Made by a program: the position numbers and the translations under genes. The notes beneath the pieces were generated by a model. It did no database searches. It saw only the letters and a list, made by a program, of their open reading frames with translations, and was not told the origin of the DNA. Below are positions 42,191 to 51,515 of a DNA stretch of 64,000 bases, one piece after another (within the stretch, counting starts at the first letter, position 1; the number at the start of each line of letters is the position of its first letter). Source of the stretch: Micrococcus terreus (GTDB lineage: Bacteria; Actinomycetota; Actinomycetes; Actinomycetales; Micrococcaceae); contig NZ_FPCG01000006.1 of assembly GCF_900116905.1 (NCBI RefSeq), positions 1-64,000 of the forward strand. Reading direction: 5' to 3'.

Positions 42191-43972
42191 TCAGCGCAGG
42201 AAGAGCGCCTTGAGCCGGGCCGAGGCGAAGGCCATGCCGCCGATCACCATGACCACGAAGTACAGCACGTGCACCAGGGTCCCGGCGGTGAAGACGCCCA
42301 CCGAGAGCTGACGCAGCAGCTCCACACCGTGCCAGAGCGGCAGGGCCTGGATGACCCACTGGATCTGCTCCGGGTAGACGCTCAGCGGGAAGAACGTGGC
42401 CGAGAACAGGAACATGGGCATCAGCACCACCATGATCCAGTCCATCTGCTGGAACTTGGTCATGTAGCTGGTGATCGCCATGCCCACGGAGGCGAAGGCG
42501 AACGCGATCAGGACCGCGGCGGGCAGCATCAGCAGCGCCCACGGGCTGGTCAGGTGCCCCATGACCGCCATGATCGCCAGGAACCCGGTGGAGTACACGG
42601 CGCCGCGGAACAGGGCCATGCCGATCTCCCCCAGGGCCACGTCCATGGGACCCATGGAGGTGTTGAGCATGATCCGGTAGATCTTGGAGTGGCGCATCTT
42701 GAAGAACACGTTCCAGGTGGAGTCGTAGATGGCACCGTTCATGGCCGAGACCGCCAGCAGCGCCGGAGCGATGAACGCCGGGTAGGACATCGGCCCGGCC
42801 GGTCCTTCCACGGCGCCGATCATCGCGCCCAGCCCGATCCCCATGGAGAGCAGGTAGAGCACCGGTTCGACGAACCCGGAGGCGAAGACCGCCCAGTTGT
42901 TGGTCTTCAGCGCCAGGAAGCCGCGCTCCAGCACGGCCCGGATGTTGCCCGCGTACATCCCGGCGAACGGACCGGTGCGCACGGTGATCTGCGGCATCGG
43001 CGGGATCGGCTCGGAGATCCGGCCCTGCGGCCGGGTGGCGGGTTCCGGCTCAGTCCCTTCCCGACGACGGCCGGCGCCTCGGGTGCGCTTCCAGCCTGCG
43101 CGGGGGGTCACCACGCGAGCGTCCCGGTCCGGGGTGCCCTGGATCCAGCCCAGGCGCAGCGTGAACTGGCGCCAGACCAGCCACCAACCCAGCACCGCCA
43201 GTGCCACCAGATACAGCACCCGCAGGACGGTCAGGGTCCAGGGCTCCTGCATGCCATAGCTGGCGATGCGGCCCAATTGGGCGGCGTGCCACTGGGGTGA
43301 GATCCAGCCGATCCACTGCAGGGCCACCGGCAGGTTGGTCAGCGGGTAGAACGTGCCGGAGAACAGGAACAGCGGCATGATGATGAACCGCTGGACCAGG
43401 GCGAACTGGCCCTTGTCCTGGGTGATGGAGCTGGCGTAGGCCATCAGCGGCAGCCCGACCGCCAGACCGCCCAGCACCGCCGAGATGATCTGCAGCCACG
43501 CCCAGGGACTCGGTGCCACCCCGAAGAACAGCATGACCACGTAGAACAGCACCGACTGGGCCAGGAACCGCAGGGCCACGGCCGCCACCTGGCCGGCGGC
43601 GATCTGCCAGGGCTGCATGGGTCCGGCCTGCGGTCCGAAGTAGACCCGCTGCCACTTGAAGCCGCCCATCACCGGGTAGGTGAACTCGGTGGCGGCGGTC
43701 ATCAGCGCGGACGAGGCCAGCAGCGCGGGGGCCAGGAACACGATGTAGGAGACGCCGTCCACGGTGGACTGGCCGCCGTCGATCACCGCCGCCAGACCCA
43801 GGCCCATGGCCAACAGATAGATCAGCGGCTCGCCGATGGCCGAGACCACGATCACCGAGCCGTACCGGCGCATCTGCAGCAGGAAGTGTTCGGCGTAGTA
43901 CCACCAGCCCCACGTCCGGGCGCGGGCCGCCGAGGCGTCGGGCGTCAAGGGGACCAGCAGGCGCTCAGTCAA
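42191..43972 (-). CDS. fused tandem ABC-2-type permease (two permease domains in one chain)
   Basis: A 593-residue protein with two NodJ/DrrB-like ABC-2 membrane domains. Domain 1 (about 20-275): YYAEHFLLQMRRYGSVIVVSAIGEPLIYLLAMGLGL, FLAPALLASSALMTAATEF and FLFSGTFYPLTNLP. Domain 2 (about 340-593): ALKTNNWAVFASGFVEPVLYLLSMGIGLG, FIAPALLAVSAMNGAIYDS and FLFSATFFPLSVYPEQIQWV. Each has six helices, and the matching blocks show an ancient duplication. A charged linker (Arg/Glu/Pro-rich, about 280-330) joins them and contains an exact copy of the dispersed word. The ATPase gene overlaps it by 8 bases upstream, so one full exporter is encoded by two genes. The substrate is unknown. Confidence 0.88.
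   Translation of the reverse strand: MTERLLVPLTPDASAARARTWGWWYYAEHFLLQMRRYGSVIVVSAIGEPLIYLLAMGLGLAAVIDGGQSTVDGVSYIVFLAPALLASSALMTAATEFTYPVMGGFKWQRVYFGPQAGPMQPWQIAAGQVAAVALRFLAQSVLFYVVMLFFGVAPSPWAWLQIISAVLGGLAVGLPLMAYASSITQDKGQFALVQRFIIMPLFLFSGTFYPLTNLPVALQWIGWISPQWHAAQLGRIASYGMQEPWTLTVLRVLYLVALAVLGWWLVWRQFTLRLGWIQGTPDRDARVVTPRAGWKRTRGAGRRREGTEPEPATRPQGRISEPIPPMPQITVRTGPFAGMYAGNIRAVLERGFLALKTNNWAVFASGFVEPVLYLLSMGIGLGAMIGAVEGPAGPMSYPAFIAPALLAVSAMNGAIYDSTWNVFFKMRHSKIYRIMLNTSMGPMDVALGEIGMALFRGAVYSTGFLAIMAVMGHLTSPWALLMLPAAVLIAFAFASVGMAITSYMTKFQQMDWIMVVLMPMFLFSATFFPLSVYPEQIQWVIQALPLWHGVELLRQLSVGVFTAGTLVHVLYFVVMVIGGMAFASARLKALFLR
43060..43071 (-). repeat. copy of dispersed 12-bp word GCCGTCGTCGGG
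   Basis: Exact copy in the linker between the two permease domains, read as Gly-Arg-Arg-Arg-Glu. Confidence 0.8.
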
Positions 43973-44966
43973 TGAGGGACCTGCCCGTCAGCGTGAGGAA
44001 GACGTCCTCCAGGGAGGAGCGGCGCACCAGGGAGGTGATGGGATGGTGACCCAGGGCGGAGACCGCAGTGAGCACGTCCTCGCCGCTCGGGGTGTAGAGC
44101 AGGACACGGTCCGGCAGCGGCTCCACGCGGTCCACCAGGGAGGCAGGCAGCCGCTCGGATCCGCGCAGCGCCTCGAGTTCGGCGGCCACCTGGGCGTTGC
44201 GCTCGGTGCCGAAGCGCAGTTCGACCACCTCGCGGGAGGAGTGCTCACGGATCAGCTGCGCCGGGGAGCCCTCGGCCATGATCTGGCCCTGGTCCACCAC
44301 GATCAGCCGGTCGCAGAGCTGCTCGGCCTCATCCATGTAGTGCGTGGTCAGGATCAGCGTGGTGCCCTGTTCCTTGAGCCGGAACAGCCGGTCCCAGAGG
44401 ATGTGGCGGGCCTGCGGGTCCAGGCCGGTGGTGGGCTCGTCCAGCAGCAGCACCTGGGGCTCGTTGACCAGGGACCGAGCGATCACCAGTCGGCGCTTCA
44501 TGCCCCCGGAGAGGCCCTCCACCTGGGCGTCGGCCTTCTCGGTGAGCTGGGCGAACTCCAGCAGCTGCTGGGCTTTGGGGCGCAGATAGGACCGGGGCAG
44601 GCCGAAGTAGCGGCCGTAGACCATCAGGTTGTCCCGGACGGTGAGCTCCTCGTCCAGGTTGTCCTGCTGAGGCACCACACCCAGGCGCGCCCGGACCTCT
44701 GGCCCGTGGGTCTCCGGGTCCAGCCCCATGATCCGCAGCTCCCCCGCGGTGCGCTGGGAGACCCCGCCGATCATTCGCATGGTGGTGGACTTGCCGGCGC
44801 CGTTGGGTCCCAGCAGCCCGAAGGCTTCGCCGGGCGGGACCTCGAAGTCGATGCCGCGCACCGCCTCGAAATCGCCGTAGCGCTTGGTCAGTCCGCGCGC
44901 GGAGATGACCGGGGTCTGGCCAGCCGGCCGAGCTGTGGATGAGAGGTGGACTGAAGGAGTGTGCAC
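43965..44966 (-). CDS. ABC-2-type transporter ATP-binding protein (NodI/DrrA-like)
   Basis: A 333-residue ATPase driving the fused permease. It has Walker A LLGPNGAGKSTTMRMI, Q-loop GVVPQQDNLDEELTVRDNLMVYGRYFG, signature GLSGGMKRRLVIARSL, Walker B VLLLDEPTTGLDPQAR and H-loop LTTHYMDEAEQL. A C-terminal DUF4162-like segment of about 80 residues ends SLEDVFLTLTGRSL, as in drug and glycolipid exporters. GTG 44966 (VHTPSVHLSS) is taken as start because upstream codons look non-coding; a start nearer TPVISARGLTKRYG is possible. The stop overlaps the permease start by 8 bases. Confidence 0.9.
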   Translation of the reverse strand: MHTPSVHLSSTARPAGQTPVISARGLTKRYGDFEAVRGIDFEVPPGEAFGLLGPNGAGKSTTMRMIGGVSQRTAGELRIMGLDPETHGPEVRARLGVVPQQDNLDEELTVRDNLMVYGRYFGLPRSYLRPKAQQLLEFAQLTEKADAQVEGLSGGMKRRLVIARSLVNEPQVLLLDEPTTGLDPQARHILWDRLFRLKEQGTTLILTTHYMDEAEQLCDRLIVVDQGQIMAEGSPAQLIREHSSREVVELRFGTERNAQVAAELEALRGSERLPASLVDRVEPLPDRVLLYTPSGEDVLTAVSALGHHPITSLVRRSSLEDVFLTLTGRSLID

Positions 44967-45021
44967 CGGAACAGCGTAACCGCCGTCACAGACGGGACAG
45001 GACAGCCTGCGGCCGCTGACG

Positions 45022-45057
45022 ACGGCGGCCGGCCCCCTGTCCGGGACCGGCCGCCGT
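45022..45057 (-). terminator. glyA-folD operon terminator
   Basis: An 11-bp stem ACGGCGGCCGG / CCGGCCGCCGT with a 14-nt loop that can pair further (CCC/GGG). It lies 22 bp past the folD stop on the minus strand. Confidence 0.7.
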
Positions 45058-45079
45058 TCGGTGGGGTCAGACGCGCGGT

Positions 45080-46051
45080 TCAGACGCGGTCGTGCGCGGC
45101 CCAGTCCTCGGCCTGGCGCTCGGCGGCCTCCACCACGTTGGCCACCAGCATCACGCGGGTCATCGGGCCCACGCCGCCGGGGTTCGGGGCCATCCAGGAG
45201 GCCACCTCGGCCACGGCCGGGTCCACATCGCCCACGATCCGGGACTTCCCGTCCTCGCCGGTCACCCGGGAGACGCCCACGTCCAGCACGATCACGCCGG
45301 GCTTGACGTGCTCCTTGGTCACCATGTGTGCCACACCAGCAGCCGCGATCACGACGTCGGCCCGGGCCAGTTCCGCGTTCAGGTCGGCGGTTCCGGTGTG
45401 GGCCAGGGTGACGGTGGCGTTGACGTCCTTGCGGGTCAGCACCAGTCCGGCGGGACGGCCGATGGTCACGCCGCGGCCGATCACCAGCACGTGCTTGCCG
45501 GAGAGATCGATGCCGTAGTGGCGCAGCAGCTCCACGCAGCCCTTGGGCGTGCACGGCAGCGGCGAGTCCAGATCCCCGGACACCGAGGAGACCAGGCGCC
45601 CCAGGTTCATGGGATGCAGTCCGTCGGCGTCCTTGGCCGGGTCGATCGCCTCCAGCACGCGCTGGGTGTCGATGTGCTTCGGCAGCGGCAGCTGGACGAT
45701 GTACCCGGTGCAGGCAGGATCGTTGTTCAGCTCGTCCAGGACGGCCAGCAGCTCCTGTTCGGAGACGCTGTCCGGCAGCTCGCGCTGGATGGAGGCGATG
45801 CCCACCTCCGCACAGTCCCGGTGCTTGCCGGCCACATAGGACTTCGAGCCGGGGTCCTCCCCCACCAGGACGGTGCCCAGGCCGGGCACGATCCCCTGCT
45901 CGGCCAGCACGCTCACGCGCTGGGCCAGATCCTTCTTGATGGCCGCGGCCGTGGCTTTGCCATCCAGGCGGCGGGCACCGGAGCCGGCCTCCTGCTGGGA
46001 GGTGCCGGCCGTCGTCGTGCTGGCTGTGCTGGTGCCGTGCTGGTCCGCCAT
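45080..46051 (-). CDS. folD: methylenetetrahydrofolate dehydrogenase/cyclohydrolase
   Basis: A 323-residue bifunctional one-carbon enzyme linking 5,10-methylene-THF and 10-formyl-THF with NADP. Motifs: [20 protein letters not shown] (catalytic Lys/Tyr region), [26 protein letters not shown], the nucleotide loop [18 protein letters not shown] and the end [17 protein letters not shown] Thr/Ser-rich 28-residue N-terminal tail precedes the fold. ATG 46051 lies 5 bp after the glyA stop, so the two form one operon under the ZTP riboswitch. Confidence 0.95.
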   Translation of the reverse strand: MADQHGTSTASTTTAGTSQQEAGSGARRLDGKATAAAIKKDLAQRVSVLAEQGIVPGLGTVLVGEDPGSKSYVAGKHRDCAEVGIASIQRELPDSVSEQELLAVLDELNNDPACTGYIVQLPLPKHIDTQRVLEAIDPAKDADGLHPMNLGRLVSSVSGDLDSPLPCTPKGCVELLRHYGIDLSGKHVLVIGRGVTIGRPAGLVLTRKDVNATVTLAHTGTADLNAELARADVVIAAAGVAHMVTKEHVKPGVIVLDVGVSRVTGEDGKSRIVGDVDPAVAEVASWMAPNPGGVGPMTRVMLVANVVEAAERQAEDWAAHDRV

Positions 46052-46056
46052 GGGGG

Positions 46057-47346
46057 TCACCACTGCTCCAGGCCGCCGTAGAGCGGGAAGTCCGCGGCGA
46101 GCTTCTTCACCCGTGCCTGCAGGGCTTCCACGTCCGGGGAGGGCTTCAGGGCGGAGGCGATGATCTCGGCGACCTCGCGGAACTCGGTCTCGCCGAAGCC
46201 GCGCGTGGCCAGGGCCGGGGTGCCGATGCGCAGGCCGGAGGTGGTCATGGGCGGGCGGGGATCCCATGGCACAGAGTTGCGGTTCACGGTGATGCCCACC
46301 TCGTGCAGCAGGTCCTCGGCCTGGCGGCCGTCCAGCTGGGAGTCGCGCAGGTCCACCAGGACCAGGTGCACATCGGTGCCGCCGGTCAGCACGGAGACGC
46401 CATGTTCGGCGACGTCCGCGGCGGTCAGGCGCTCGGCCAGCAGCTGGGCGCCCTGGATGGTGCGCTGCTGACGCTCGGCGAACTCCTGGCCCGCGGCGAT
46501 CTTGAAGGCCACAGCCTTCCCGGCGATGGCGTGCATCAGCGGTCCACCCTGCTGACCCGGGAAGACAGCGGAGTCGATCTTTTTCCTGTACTCCTCGGTG
46601 GTGAGGATGAAGCCCGAGCGCGGACCGGAGAGGGTCTTGTGCACAGTGGAGGAGACCACGTCCGCATGCGGGACCGGGTTGGGGTGCAGGCCAGCGGCGA
46701 CGAGCCCGGCGAAGTGCGCCATGTCCACCCACAGCTTGGCCCCGACCTCGTCGGCGATCTCGCGGAAGGCGGCGAAGTCCAGCTGGCGCGGGTAGGCGGA
46801 CCAGCCGGCCACGATCACGGCCGGCTTCTCGGCGAGGGCCTGCTCACGGACCTTGTCCATGTCCACGCGGTAGGTGTCCGGGTCCACCTCATAGGCGGCG
46901 ATCCGGTAGTTCTTGCCGGAGAAGTTCAGCTTCATGCCGTGGGTGAGGTGTCCGCCGTGGGCCAGGGACAGGCCCATCAGGGTGTCACCGTGGTTCATCA
47001 GCGCCTGCATCACGGCCACGTTGGCCTGGGCGCCGGCGTGCGGCTGGACATTGGCGTGCTCGGCGCCGAAGAGGTCCTTGGCGCGCTGGATGGCAAGGTT
47101 CTCGGCCACGTCCACGAACTCGCAGCCGCCGTAGTAGCGGCGCCCCGGGTAGCCCTCCGCATACTTGTTGGTCAGCACCGAGCCCTGGGTCTGCAGGATG
47201 GCCCGCGGGACGAAGTTCTCCGAGGCGATCATCTCCAGGGTGTCGCGCTGGCGACCGAGCTCGTCGGACAGGGCCGCGGCGATCTCCGGGTCCACCTCCG
47301 AGAGCGGCTGGGACATGAGGGCGGACGTGGGGTTCTGCTGGGTCAC
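46057..47346 (-). CDS. glyA: serine hydroxymethyltransferase
   Basis: A 429-residue PLP enzyme moving the serine hydroxymethyl group to THF, yielding glycine and 5,10-methylene-THF. It shows [83 protein letters not shown] with the PLP Lys in [23 protein letters not shown] and the substrate Arg in [14 protein letters not shown] 47346 ([10 protein letters not shown]) is chosen, with GGAG 9 nt before it; the longer frame to 47442 lies in the riboswitch. It heads the glyA-folD operon. Confidence 0.96.
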   Translation of the reverse strand: MTQQNPTSALMSQPLSEVDPEIAAALSDELGRQRDTLEMIASENFVPRAILQTQGSVLTNKYAEGYPGRRYYGGCEFVDVAENLAIQRAKDLFGAEHANVQPHAGAQANVAVMQALMNHGDTLMGLSLAHGGHLTHGMKLNFSGKNYRIAAYEVDPDTYRVDMDKVREQALAEKPAVIVAGWSAYPRQLDFAAFREIADEVGAKLWVDMAHFAGLVAAGLHPNPVPHADVVSSTVHKTLSGPRSGFILTTEEYRKKIDSAVFPGQQGGPLMHAIAGKAVAFKIAAGQEFAERQQRTIQGAQLLAERLTAADVAEHGVSVLTGGTDVHLVLVDLRDSQLDGRQAEDLLHEVGITVNRNSVPWDPRPPMTTSGLRIGTPALATRGFGETEFREVAEIIASALKPSPDVEALQARVKKLAADFPLYGGLEQW

Positions 47347-47399
47347 GAAGTGCTCCTGGGTCGGGGTCGAAGGACGTGGCTCGTGTGCATCTGCCGGCG

Positions 47400-47492
47400 T
47401 CCGGACCCAGGCGGTCGGTCCAGTCGCCCCACCGTGGTCCACCCACGGTCGGCCGCTCCCCGGTGGTGGCCCACCCTCGCCAGTCGCGACCA
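47400..47492 (-). ncRNA. ZTP (pfl-motif) riboswitch
   Basis: On the minus strand the leader of glyA holds the pfl core in order: GGUCGCGACUGGCG, stem GGUGG/CCACC, the invariant CCGGGGAGCG, a variable helix (ACCGUG/CACGGU), and the 3' element CCGCCUGGGUCCGG. Established role: binding ZMP/ZTP, which accumulates when 10-formyl-THF is short, turns on folate and purine genes. glyA and folD are classic targets. The 3' element ends about 55 nt before the GTG. I see no U-tract terminator, so control of translation is the likelier mode. Confidence 0.88.
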
Positions 47493-47572
47493 GGTCTCAT
47501 CCTAGCCGCGTGGCCTGCGCGGGTCTGCTGTGGGGTGTTCACGGACTGTTCACCGCGCACCGACGCTGCTTT

Positions 47573-47591
47573 GTTTTGAGTCACTCAAAAC
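47573..47591. promoter_or_regulatory. FurA operator, 19-bp perfect inverted repeat
   Basis: GTTTTGAGT-C-ACTCAAAAC lies just upstream of the furA start and covers the expected -35 region; a -10-like CATAGT is at 47597-47602. Dyads of this type in front of furA-katG or furA-catC are the known binding sites of FurA/CatR in mycobacteria and Streptomyces. It implies redox-sensitive autorepression of the furA-catalase operon. Confidence 0.85.
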
Positions 47592-47610
47592 TGTGGCATA
47601 GTGAGGATCG

Positions 47611-48120
47611 ATGACACCGATCACATCCGACCCCGCTTCGACGCCTGCACCCCTGGTGTGGGCCACTCGGCTGCGCGCGGCCGGACTGCGGGTGACCAAG
47701 CAGCGCCTGGCGGTGCTGGAGGCCCTGCACACTGCACCGCACACCACGGCCGAGGACGTGCTCGCGCAGGTCCGTGGTCAGCTGCCGGAGATCACCGTGC
47801 AGTCGGTCTACACCGTGCTGAACTCGCTGACCTCGGCCGGGCTGCTGCGGCGCCTGGACCTGTCCGGCCAGCCGGCACGCTATGAGACCCAGCCCGGCGG
47901 CGTCTCGGACAACCACCACCACGCGGTCTGCACCGAGTGCGGCCGGATCGAGGACGTGGCCTGCGCCGTGGGGCACACCCCGTGCCTGACCCCCGCCGAC
48001 GACCACGGCATGACCATCCAGGTCGCCGATGTCATCTACCAGGGCATCTGCGCCGACTGTGCCTCCGGCACCTCGTCGGCCCAGACCCCCACCGACTCCG
48101 GGACGGCCGTTCGCGGCTGA
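47611..48120 (+). CDS. furA: Fur-family redox/metal regulator, FurA/CatR type
   Basis: A 169-residue metalloregulator. The winged helix contains RAAGLRVTKQRLAVLEALHTAPHTTAEDVL and VQSVYTVLNSLTSAGLLRRLD. The C-terminal part has the metal-binding segment DNHHHAVCTECGRIEDV and the second Cys pair ICADC for structural zinc. FurA-type proteins repress catalase genes until oxidised. ATG 47611 lies only 8 bp after the -10-like CATAGT, so the message is probably leaderless, as reported for mycobacterial furA. The catalase gene follows after 54 bp and is likely co-transcribed. Confidence 0.92.
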   Translation: MTPITSDPASTPAPLVWATRLRAAGLRVTKQRLAVLEALHTAPHTTAEDVLAQVRGQLPEITVQSVYTVLNSLTSAGLLRRLDLSGQPARYETQPGGVSDNHHHAVCTECGRIEDVACAVGHTPCLTPADDHGMTIQVADVIYQGICADCASGTSSAQTPTDSGTAVRG

Positions 48121-48174
48121 CCCGGCACCACACCCCATCCACCACCGAGCAGTTCCCCATCGAAGGAGAATGAG

Positions 48175-49680
48175 ATGACGGAGAAGAAGACTCCTCACGC
48201 CACCGGTTCGACCACGCAGGCCGGCATCCCGGCCGTCAGCGACCGCAACTCGCTGACCGTGGGCGCCGATGGCCCCATCGTGCTGCACGACCATCACCTG
48301 GTCGAGACCCTGGCACACTTCAACCGGATGAACGTCCCCGAGCGTCGTCCGCACGCCAAGGGCGCCGGCGCCTTCGGCACGCTGGAGGTCACCGAGGACG
48401 TCTCGCAGTGGACCAAGGCTGACTTCCTGCAGAAGGGCAAGACCACCGACCTGCTGCTGCGCTTCTCCACCGTGGCTGGCGAGCTGGGCTCCCCCGACAC
48501 CTGGCGCGACGTGCGCGGCTTCGCCCTGAAGTTCTATACCGAAGAGGGCAACTTCGACCTGGTCGGCAACAACACCCCGGTGTTCTTCGTGCGCGACCCC
48601 ATGAAGTTCCCGCACTTCATCCGCTCGCAGAAGCGCCTGCCGGACTCCGGCCTGCGCGACGGCACCATGCAGTGGGACTTCTGGACCCAGAACCCTGAGT
48701 CCGCCCACCAGGTCACCTACCTGATGGGTGAGCGCGGCCTGCCCAAGTCCTGGCGGACCATGAACGGCTACGGCTCGCACACCTACTCCCTGGTCAACGC
48801 CGAGGGCGAGCGCTTCTGGGTCAAGTGGCACTTCATCTCCCAGCAGGGCGTGGAGAACCTCTCCAACGAAGAGGCCGAGCGCCTGGCCGGTGCTGATGCC
48901 GAGTACCACCGCCGCGACCTGCGTGACGCCATCGAGCGTGGCGACTTCCCGAAGTGGGATCTGTACTTCCAGATCATGCCGTACGAGGACGCCAAGACCT
49001 ACCGCTTCAACCCCTTCGACCTGACCAAGATCTGGTCCAAGAAGGACTACCCGCGGCACAAGGTCGGCACCATGACCCTGAACCGCAATCCGGAGAACTT
49101 CTTCGCTCAGATCGAGCAGGCTGCCTTCTCCCCGGCCAACATGGTTCCGGGCACCGGCAACTCCCCGGACAAGATGCTGCTGGGCCGCAACTTCGCCTAC
49201 GCGGATGCCCAGCGCTACCGCATTGGCACCAACTTCCAGCAGCTGCCGGTCAACAAGCCGATCAACGAGGTGCACACCTACAACTTCGAGGGCAACATGT
49301 GGTACGAGCACTCTGGTGCCCGCACCGTGTACGCCCCGAACTCCTTCGGTGACTCCTGGTCGGACGAGACCGGCCCGGTCGACAACGGCTGGGAGGCCGA
49401 CGGCGCCCTGACCCGTGAGGCCTACACCCTGCGTGCTGAGGACGATGACTTCACTCAGCCCGGCACCCTGGTGCGCGAGGTCTTCACCGACGCCCAGCGC
49501 GACCAGTTCGTCGAGACCGTCGCGGGCGCCCTGGACGGCGTTCAGGAGCCGGTGCTGTCCACCGCCTTCCAGTACTGGAAGAACGTGGACGCCACCATCG
49601 GTCAGCGCATCGAGGATGCGGTGAAGGCCAACGCCGACGGCGCGACCACCCCGGGCATGGGCGTGGACCGCGACCAGTGA
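48175..49680 (+). CDS. katA: monofunctional heme catalase (KatA type)
   Basis: A 501-residue small-subunit catalase splitting hydrogen peroxide. Catalytic His is in [13 protein letters not shown], catalytic Asn in [24 protein letters not shown], and the heme-ligand Tyr in [18 protein letters not shown]. The NADPH-region sequences and the length of about 500 residues fit clade 3. ATG 48175 has GAAGGAGAATGAG ahead of it. FurA/CatR regulators elsewhere control bifunctional KatG or monofunctional CatA; here the partner is monofunctional. Many preferred codons suggest high expression. A strong terminator follows. Confidence 0.96.
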   Translation: MTEKKTPHATGSTTQAGIPAVSDRNSLTVGADGPIVLHDHHLVETLAHFNRMNVPERRPHAKGAGAFGTLEVTEDVSQWTKADFLQKGKTTDLLLRFSTVAGELGSPDTWRDVRGFALKFYTEEGNFDLVGNNTPVFFVRDPMKFPHFIRSQKRLPDSGLRDGTMQWDFWTQNPESAHQVTYLMGERGLPKSWRTMNGYGSHTYSLVNAEGERFWVKWHFISQQGVENLSNEEAERLAGADAEYHRRDLRDAIERGDFPKWDLYFQIMPYEDAKTYRFNPFDLTKIWSKKDYPRHKVGTMTLNRNPENFFAQIEQAAFSPANMVPGTGNSPDKMLLGRNFAYADAQRYRIGTNFQQLPVNKPINEVHTYNFEGNMWYEHSGARTVYAPNSFGDSWSDETGPVDNGWEADGALTREAYTLRAEDDDFTQPGTLVREVFTDAQRDQFVETVAGALDGVQEPVLSTAFQYWKNVDATIGQRIEDAVKANADGATTPGMGVDRDQ

Positions 49681-49713
49681 CCTGAGAGGCACCGCCCCCG
49701 GTGCCTGACACAC

Positions 49714-49752
49714 AGTGACCCCATCCCCTCGCGTCGAGGGGATGGGGTCACT
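49714..49752. terminator. katA terminator
   Basis: A perfect 18-bp stem (AGTGACCCCATCCCCTCG / CGAGGGGATGGGGTCACT) with a 3-nt loop, placed between convergent katA and the 49.8-kb gene. Confidence 0.92.
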
Positions 49753-49781
49753 GCGTTGGAGAGGGGTGAGAGAGGCGGGTC

Positions 49782-50486
49782 TCAGCCCCGCGGCGGACGG
49801 GTGCCGTCCCCGTACCGGTCCCACTCCGGATCCAGCTCCGGGTCCACCACCTGCTCGCCGTCGTACCGCTCATCCTGGTGGCTGCCCACAGGCCGATCCG
49901 CGGAGGCCGCCACCGACTCGCTCGGCTCAGCAGAGGGGTCCGCCGCCATCCGGCGCTCCACCAGCGCATGCTCCTCAGCGGTCTCATCGGGAACCGGGCG
50001 GAACGAATCCGTGCCGGCGCCCTCGTGCGCGGGGGCATGGCCGTCGTCGGGCCGGTCCTGGGCCTCCTGGGTGCCGACTCCTGCCGCAGCGCCGGTCAGG
50101 GTCTGCTTCGGGTCCGTGCCGTCCTTGCGGCGGCCGTCCCGGTCCGTCTCCACCTCCGGGTCCAGCCGGTCGGCAGTGCGCAGCTGCTCGTCCAGGGACC
50201 GCCCGGACTCCCGGGCGGCGCGCTCCCGCTGCTCAGCCTCCTCGCGCAGGCGCCGGGCGTCCGCCTCTGCGGCTTCAGCCTCGAGTCGCGCGGATTCTGC
50301 CTGTTCGGCCTCAGCGGCGAGGCGGTCATGCTGGCGCGCGGCGTCACGGCGCAGATGGTCGGCGGAGGCGCGGTCGGCCTCACGCTGCTGCCGACGTCGG
50401 CGGGAGACCACCGCGGCGATGATCGCGATCACCACGATCAGCACCACCAGGCCGATGACCAGCCAGAGGATCTGTTCCTGGGTCAT
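49782..50486 (-). CDS. single-pass membrane protein with coiled coil, unknown function
   Basis: A 234-residue protein with no recognised domain. One N-terminal helix (ILWLVIGLVVLIVVIAIIAAVV) is followed by RRRRQQ, so the body is cytoplasmic. Residues about 35-105 form an Ala/Arg/Glu-rich helix (AEQAESARLEAEAAEADARRLREEAEQRERAARE) with coiled-coil character, and an acidic, probably disordered tail ends the chain. One exact copy of the dispersed word is read as Arg-Pro-Asp-Asp-Gly-His. It stands alone between the katA terminator and the TetR gene. Confidence 0.78.
   Translation of the reverse strand: MTQEQILWLVIGLVVLIVVIAIIAAVVSRRRRQQREADRASADHLRRDAARQHDRLAAEAEQAESARLEAEAAEADARRLREEAEQRERAARESGRSLDEQLRTADRLDPEVETDRDGRRKDGTDPKQTLTGAAAGVGTQEAQDRPDDGHAPAHEGAGTDSFRPVPDETAEEHALVERRMAADPSAEPSESVAASADRPVGSHQDERYDGEQVVDPELDPEWDRYGDGTRPPRG
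50040..50051 (+). repeat. copy of dispersed 12-bp word GCCGTCGTCGGG
   Basis: Exact copy inside the disordered-tail coding part of the 49.8-kb membrane-protein gene. Confidence 0.8.
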
Positions 50487-50608
50487 GAGGGGTGTCCTTT
50501 GCTCTCAGGCCTCCGACGCGGCGCCGGAGACGTCATGATGAGAACACTGTGCCACAGGGCACCCTCCACGTCTCGTGCCGCTCAGCCGCCGAGCAGGATC
50601 CCCGACGG

Positions 50609-51331
50609 TCAGCTGCTGGCCTGGAGCTCCGGCTGCGGCACCGGCCAGGTGTTGCCCTGCATCAGCAGCCGGGTGGCCAACGTGACCAGTCGTTCCAGCT
50701 GCTGCATGCTCTCCGGGCCGGTGTCCCCCTCGCAGGTGGCCGCCCACCGCAGGTAGGCCGTGCCCCAGGCCGCCACCAGGGACGAGGCCAGGAAGATCCG
50801 CTGCTCCTCCTGCCCCTGGGGGTCTGCCTCCACGTCTCCGTCCAGCCCTGGACGCTCCAGTTCGGCCAGCATGTGCTGGACCGACTTCACCGCCCGGTCC
50901 CAGGTCAGCTGCGCGTACCGGGGATTGGAGGACGTCTGGCGCATGCGCTCCCAGGACAGGGCACTGCGGGCCACATTCCGGAACGTCTCGGTGCTGCGCA
51001 GGTCCCGGGAGGCGATCTCGTGCGCCTGCAGGTACGTCATGCCCTGATGGATCAGGGGCACCATGCGCTCATGGAGCTGCTCCATCAGATCCGAGGTGTA
51101 GCTGTAGCACGCCTCCTCCACCGAGCCGAAGTGGTTGAAGAAGGTCCGCCGGGAGACCCCTGCGGCGGTGGCGGCGTCCTCGGCGGTGAAGTTGCCGAAG
51201 CCGCGCTCCTCCAGCAGATCGATCACGGCAGCCGAGATCGCGGCCCGGGTGGCGGCCTTCTGGGCCGTGCGTCCGGTCGACCTCTGGGAGGCGGAGTCGC
51301 GCAGGGGCGACGACGAGTTCTGTGGATCCAT
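50609..51331 (-). CDS. TetR-family transcriptional regulator
   Basis: A 240-residue repressor-type protein. The N-terminal TetR helix-turn-helix reads AAISAAVIDLLEERGFGNFTAEDAATAAGVSRRTFFNHFGSVEEA, with a 25-residue Ser/Arg-rich lead. The C-terminal ligand and dimer domain is variable (MTYLQAHEIASRDLRSTETFRNVARSAL onward). RRTFFNHF resembles regulators of efflux and lipid genes, but no neighbouring target is clear. purU is divergent from it across a 184-bp gap, which may hold the operator; I found no convincing dyad there. Confidence 0.88.
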   Translation of the reverse strand: MDPQNSSSPLRDSASQRSTGRTAQKAATRAAISAAVIDLLEERGFGNFTAEDAATAAGVSRRTFFNHFGSVEEACYSYTSDLMEQLHERMVPLIHQGMTYLQAHEIASRDLRSTETFRNVARSALSWERMRQTSSNPRYAQLTWDRAVKSVQHMLAELERPGLDGDVEADPQGQEEQRIFLASSLVAAWGTAYLRWAATCEGDTGPESMQQLERLVTLATRLLMQGNTWPVPQPELQASS

Positions 51332-51515
51332 GGGTGCTGGTTCCTCTTGCTGTGGGGTGGAGTGTGGGGTGTGTGCGCCGAATCACAGCCGGTTCGACGC
51401 CCGTACATCGTATCTCTCCTGCCTGGGCAAGCACTGATGGAACACAGCGGACCCCGAGCCCCCATGGGTGCACACTGGAGGGAGACCCCTGTCCTCCGAC
51501 CTCTGGAAGGCCGCC

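Noticed and set aside
51332-51515. TetR operator in the TetR-purU gap
   Set aside because: No convincing dyad was found.
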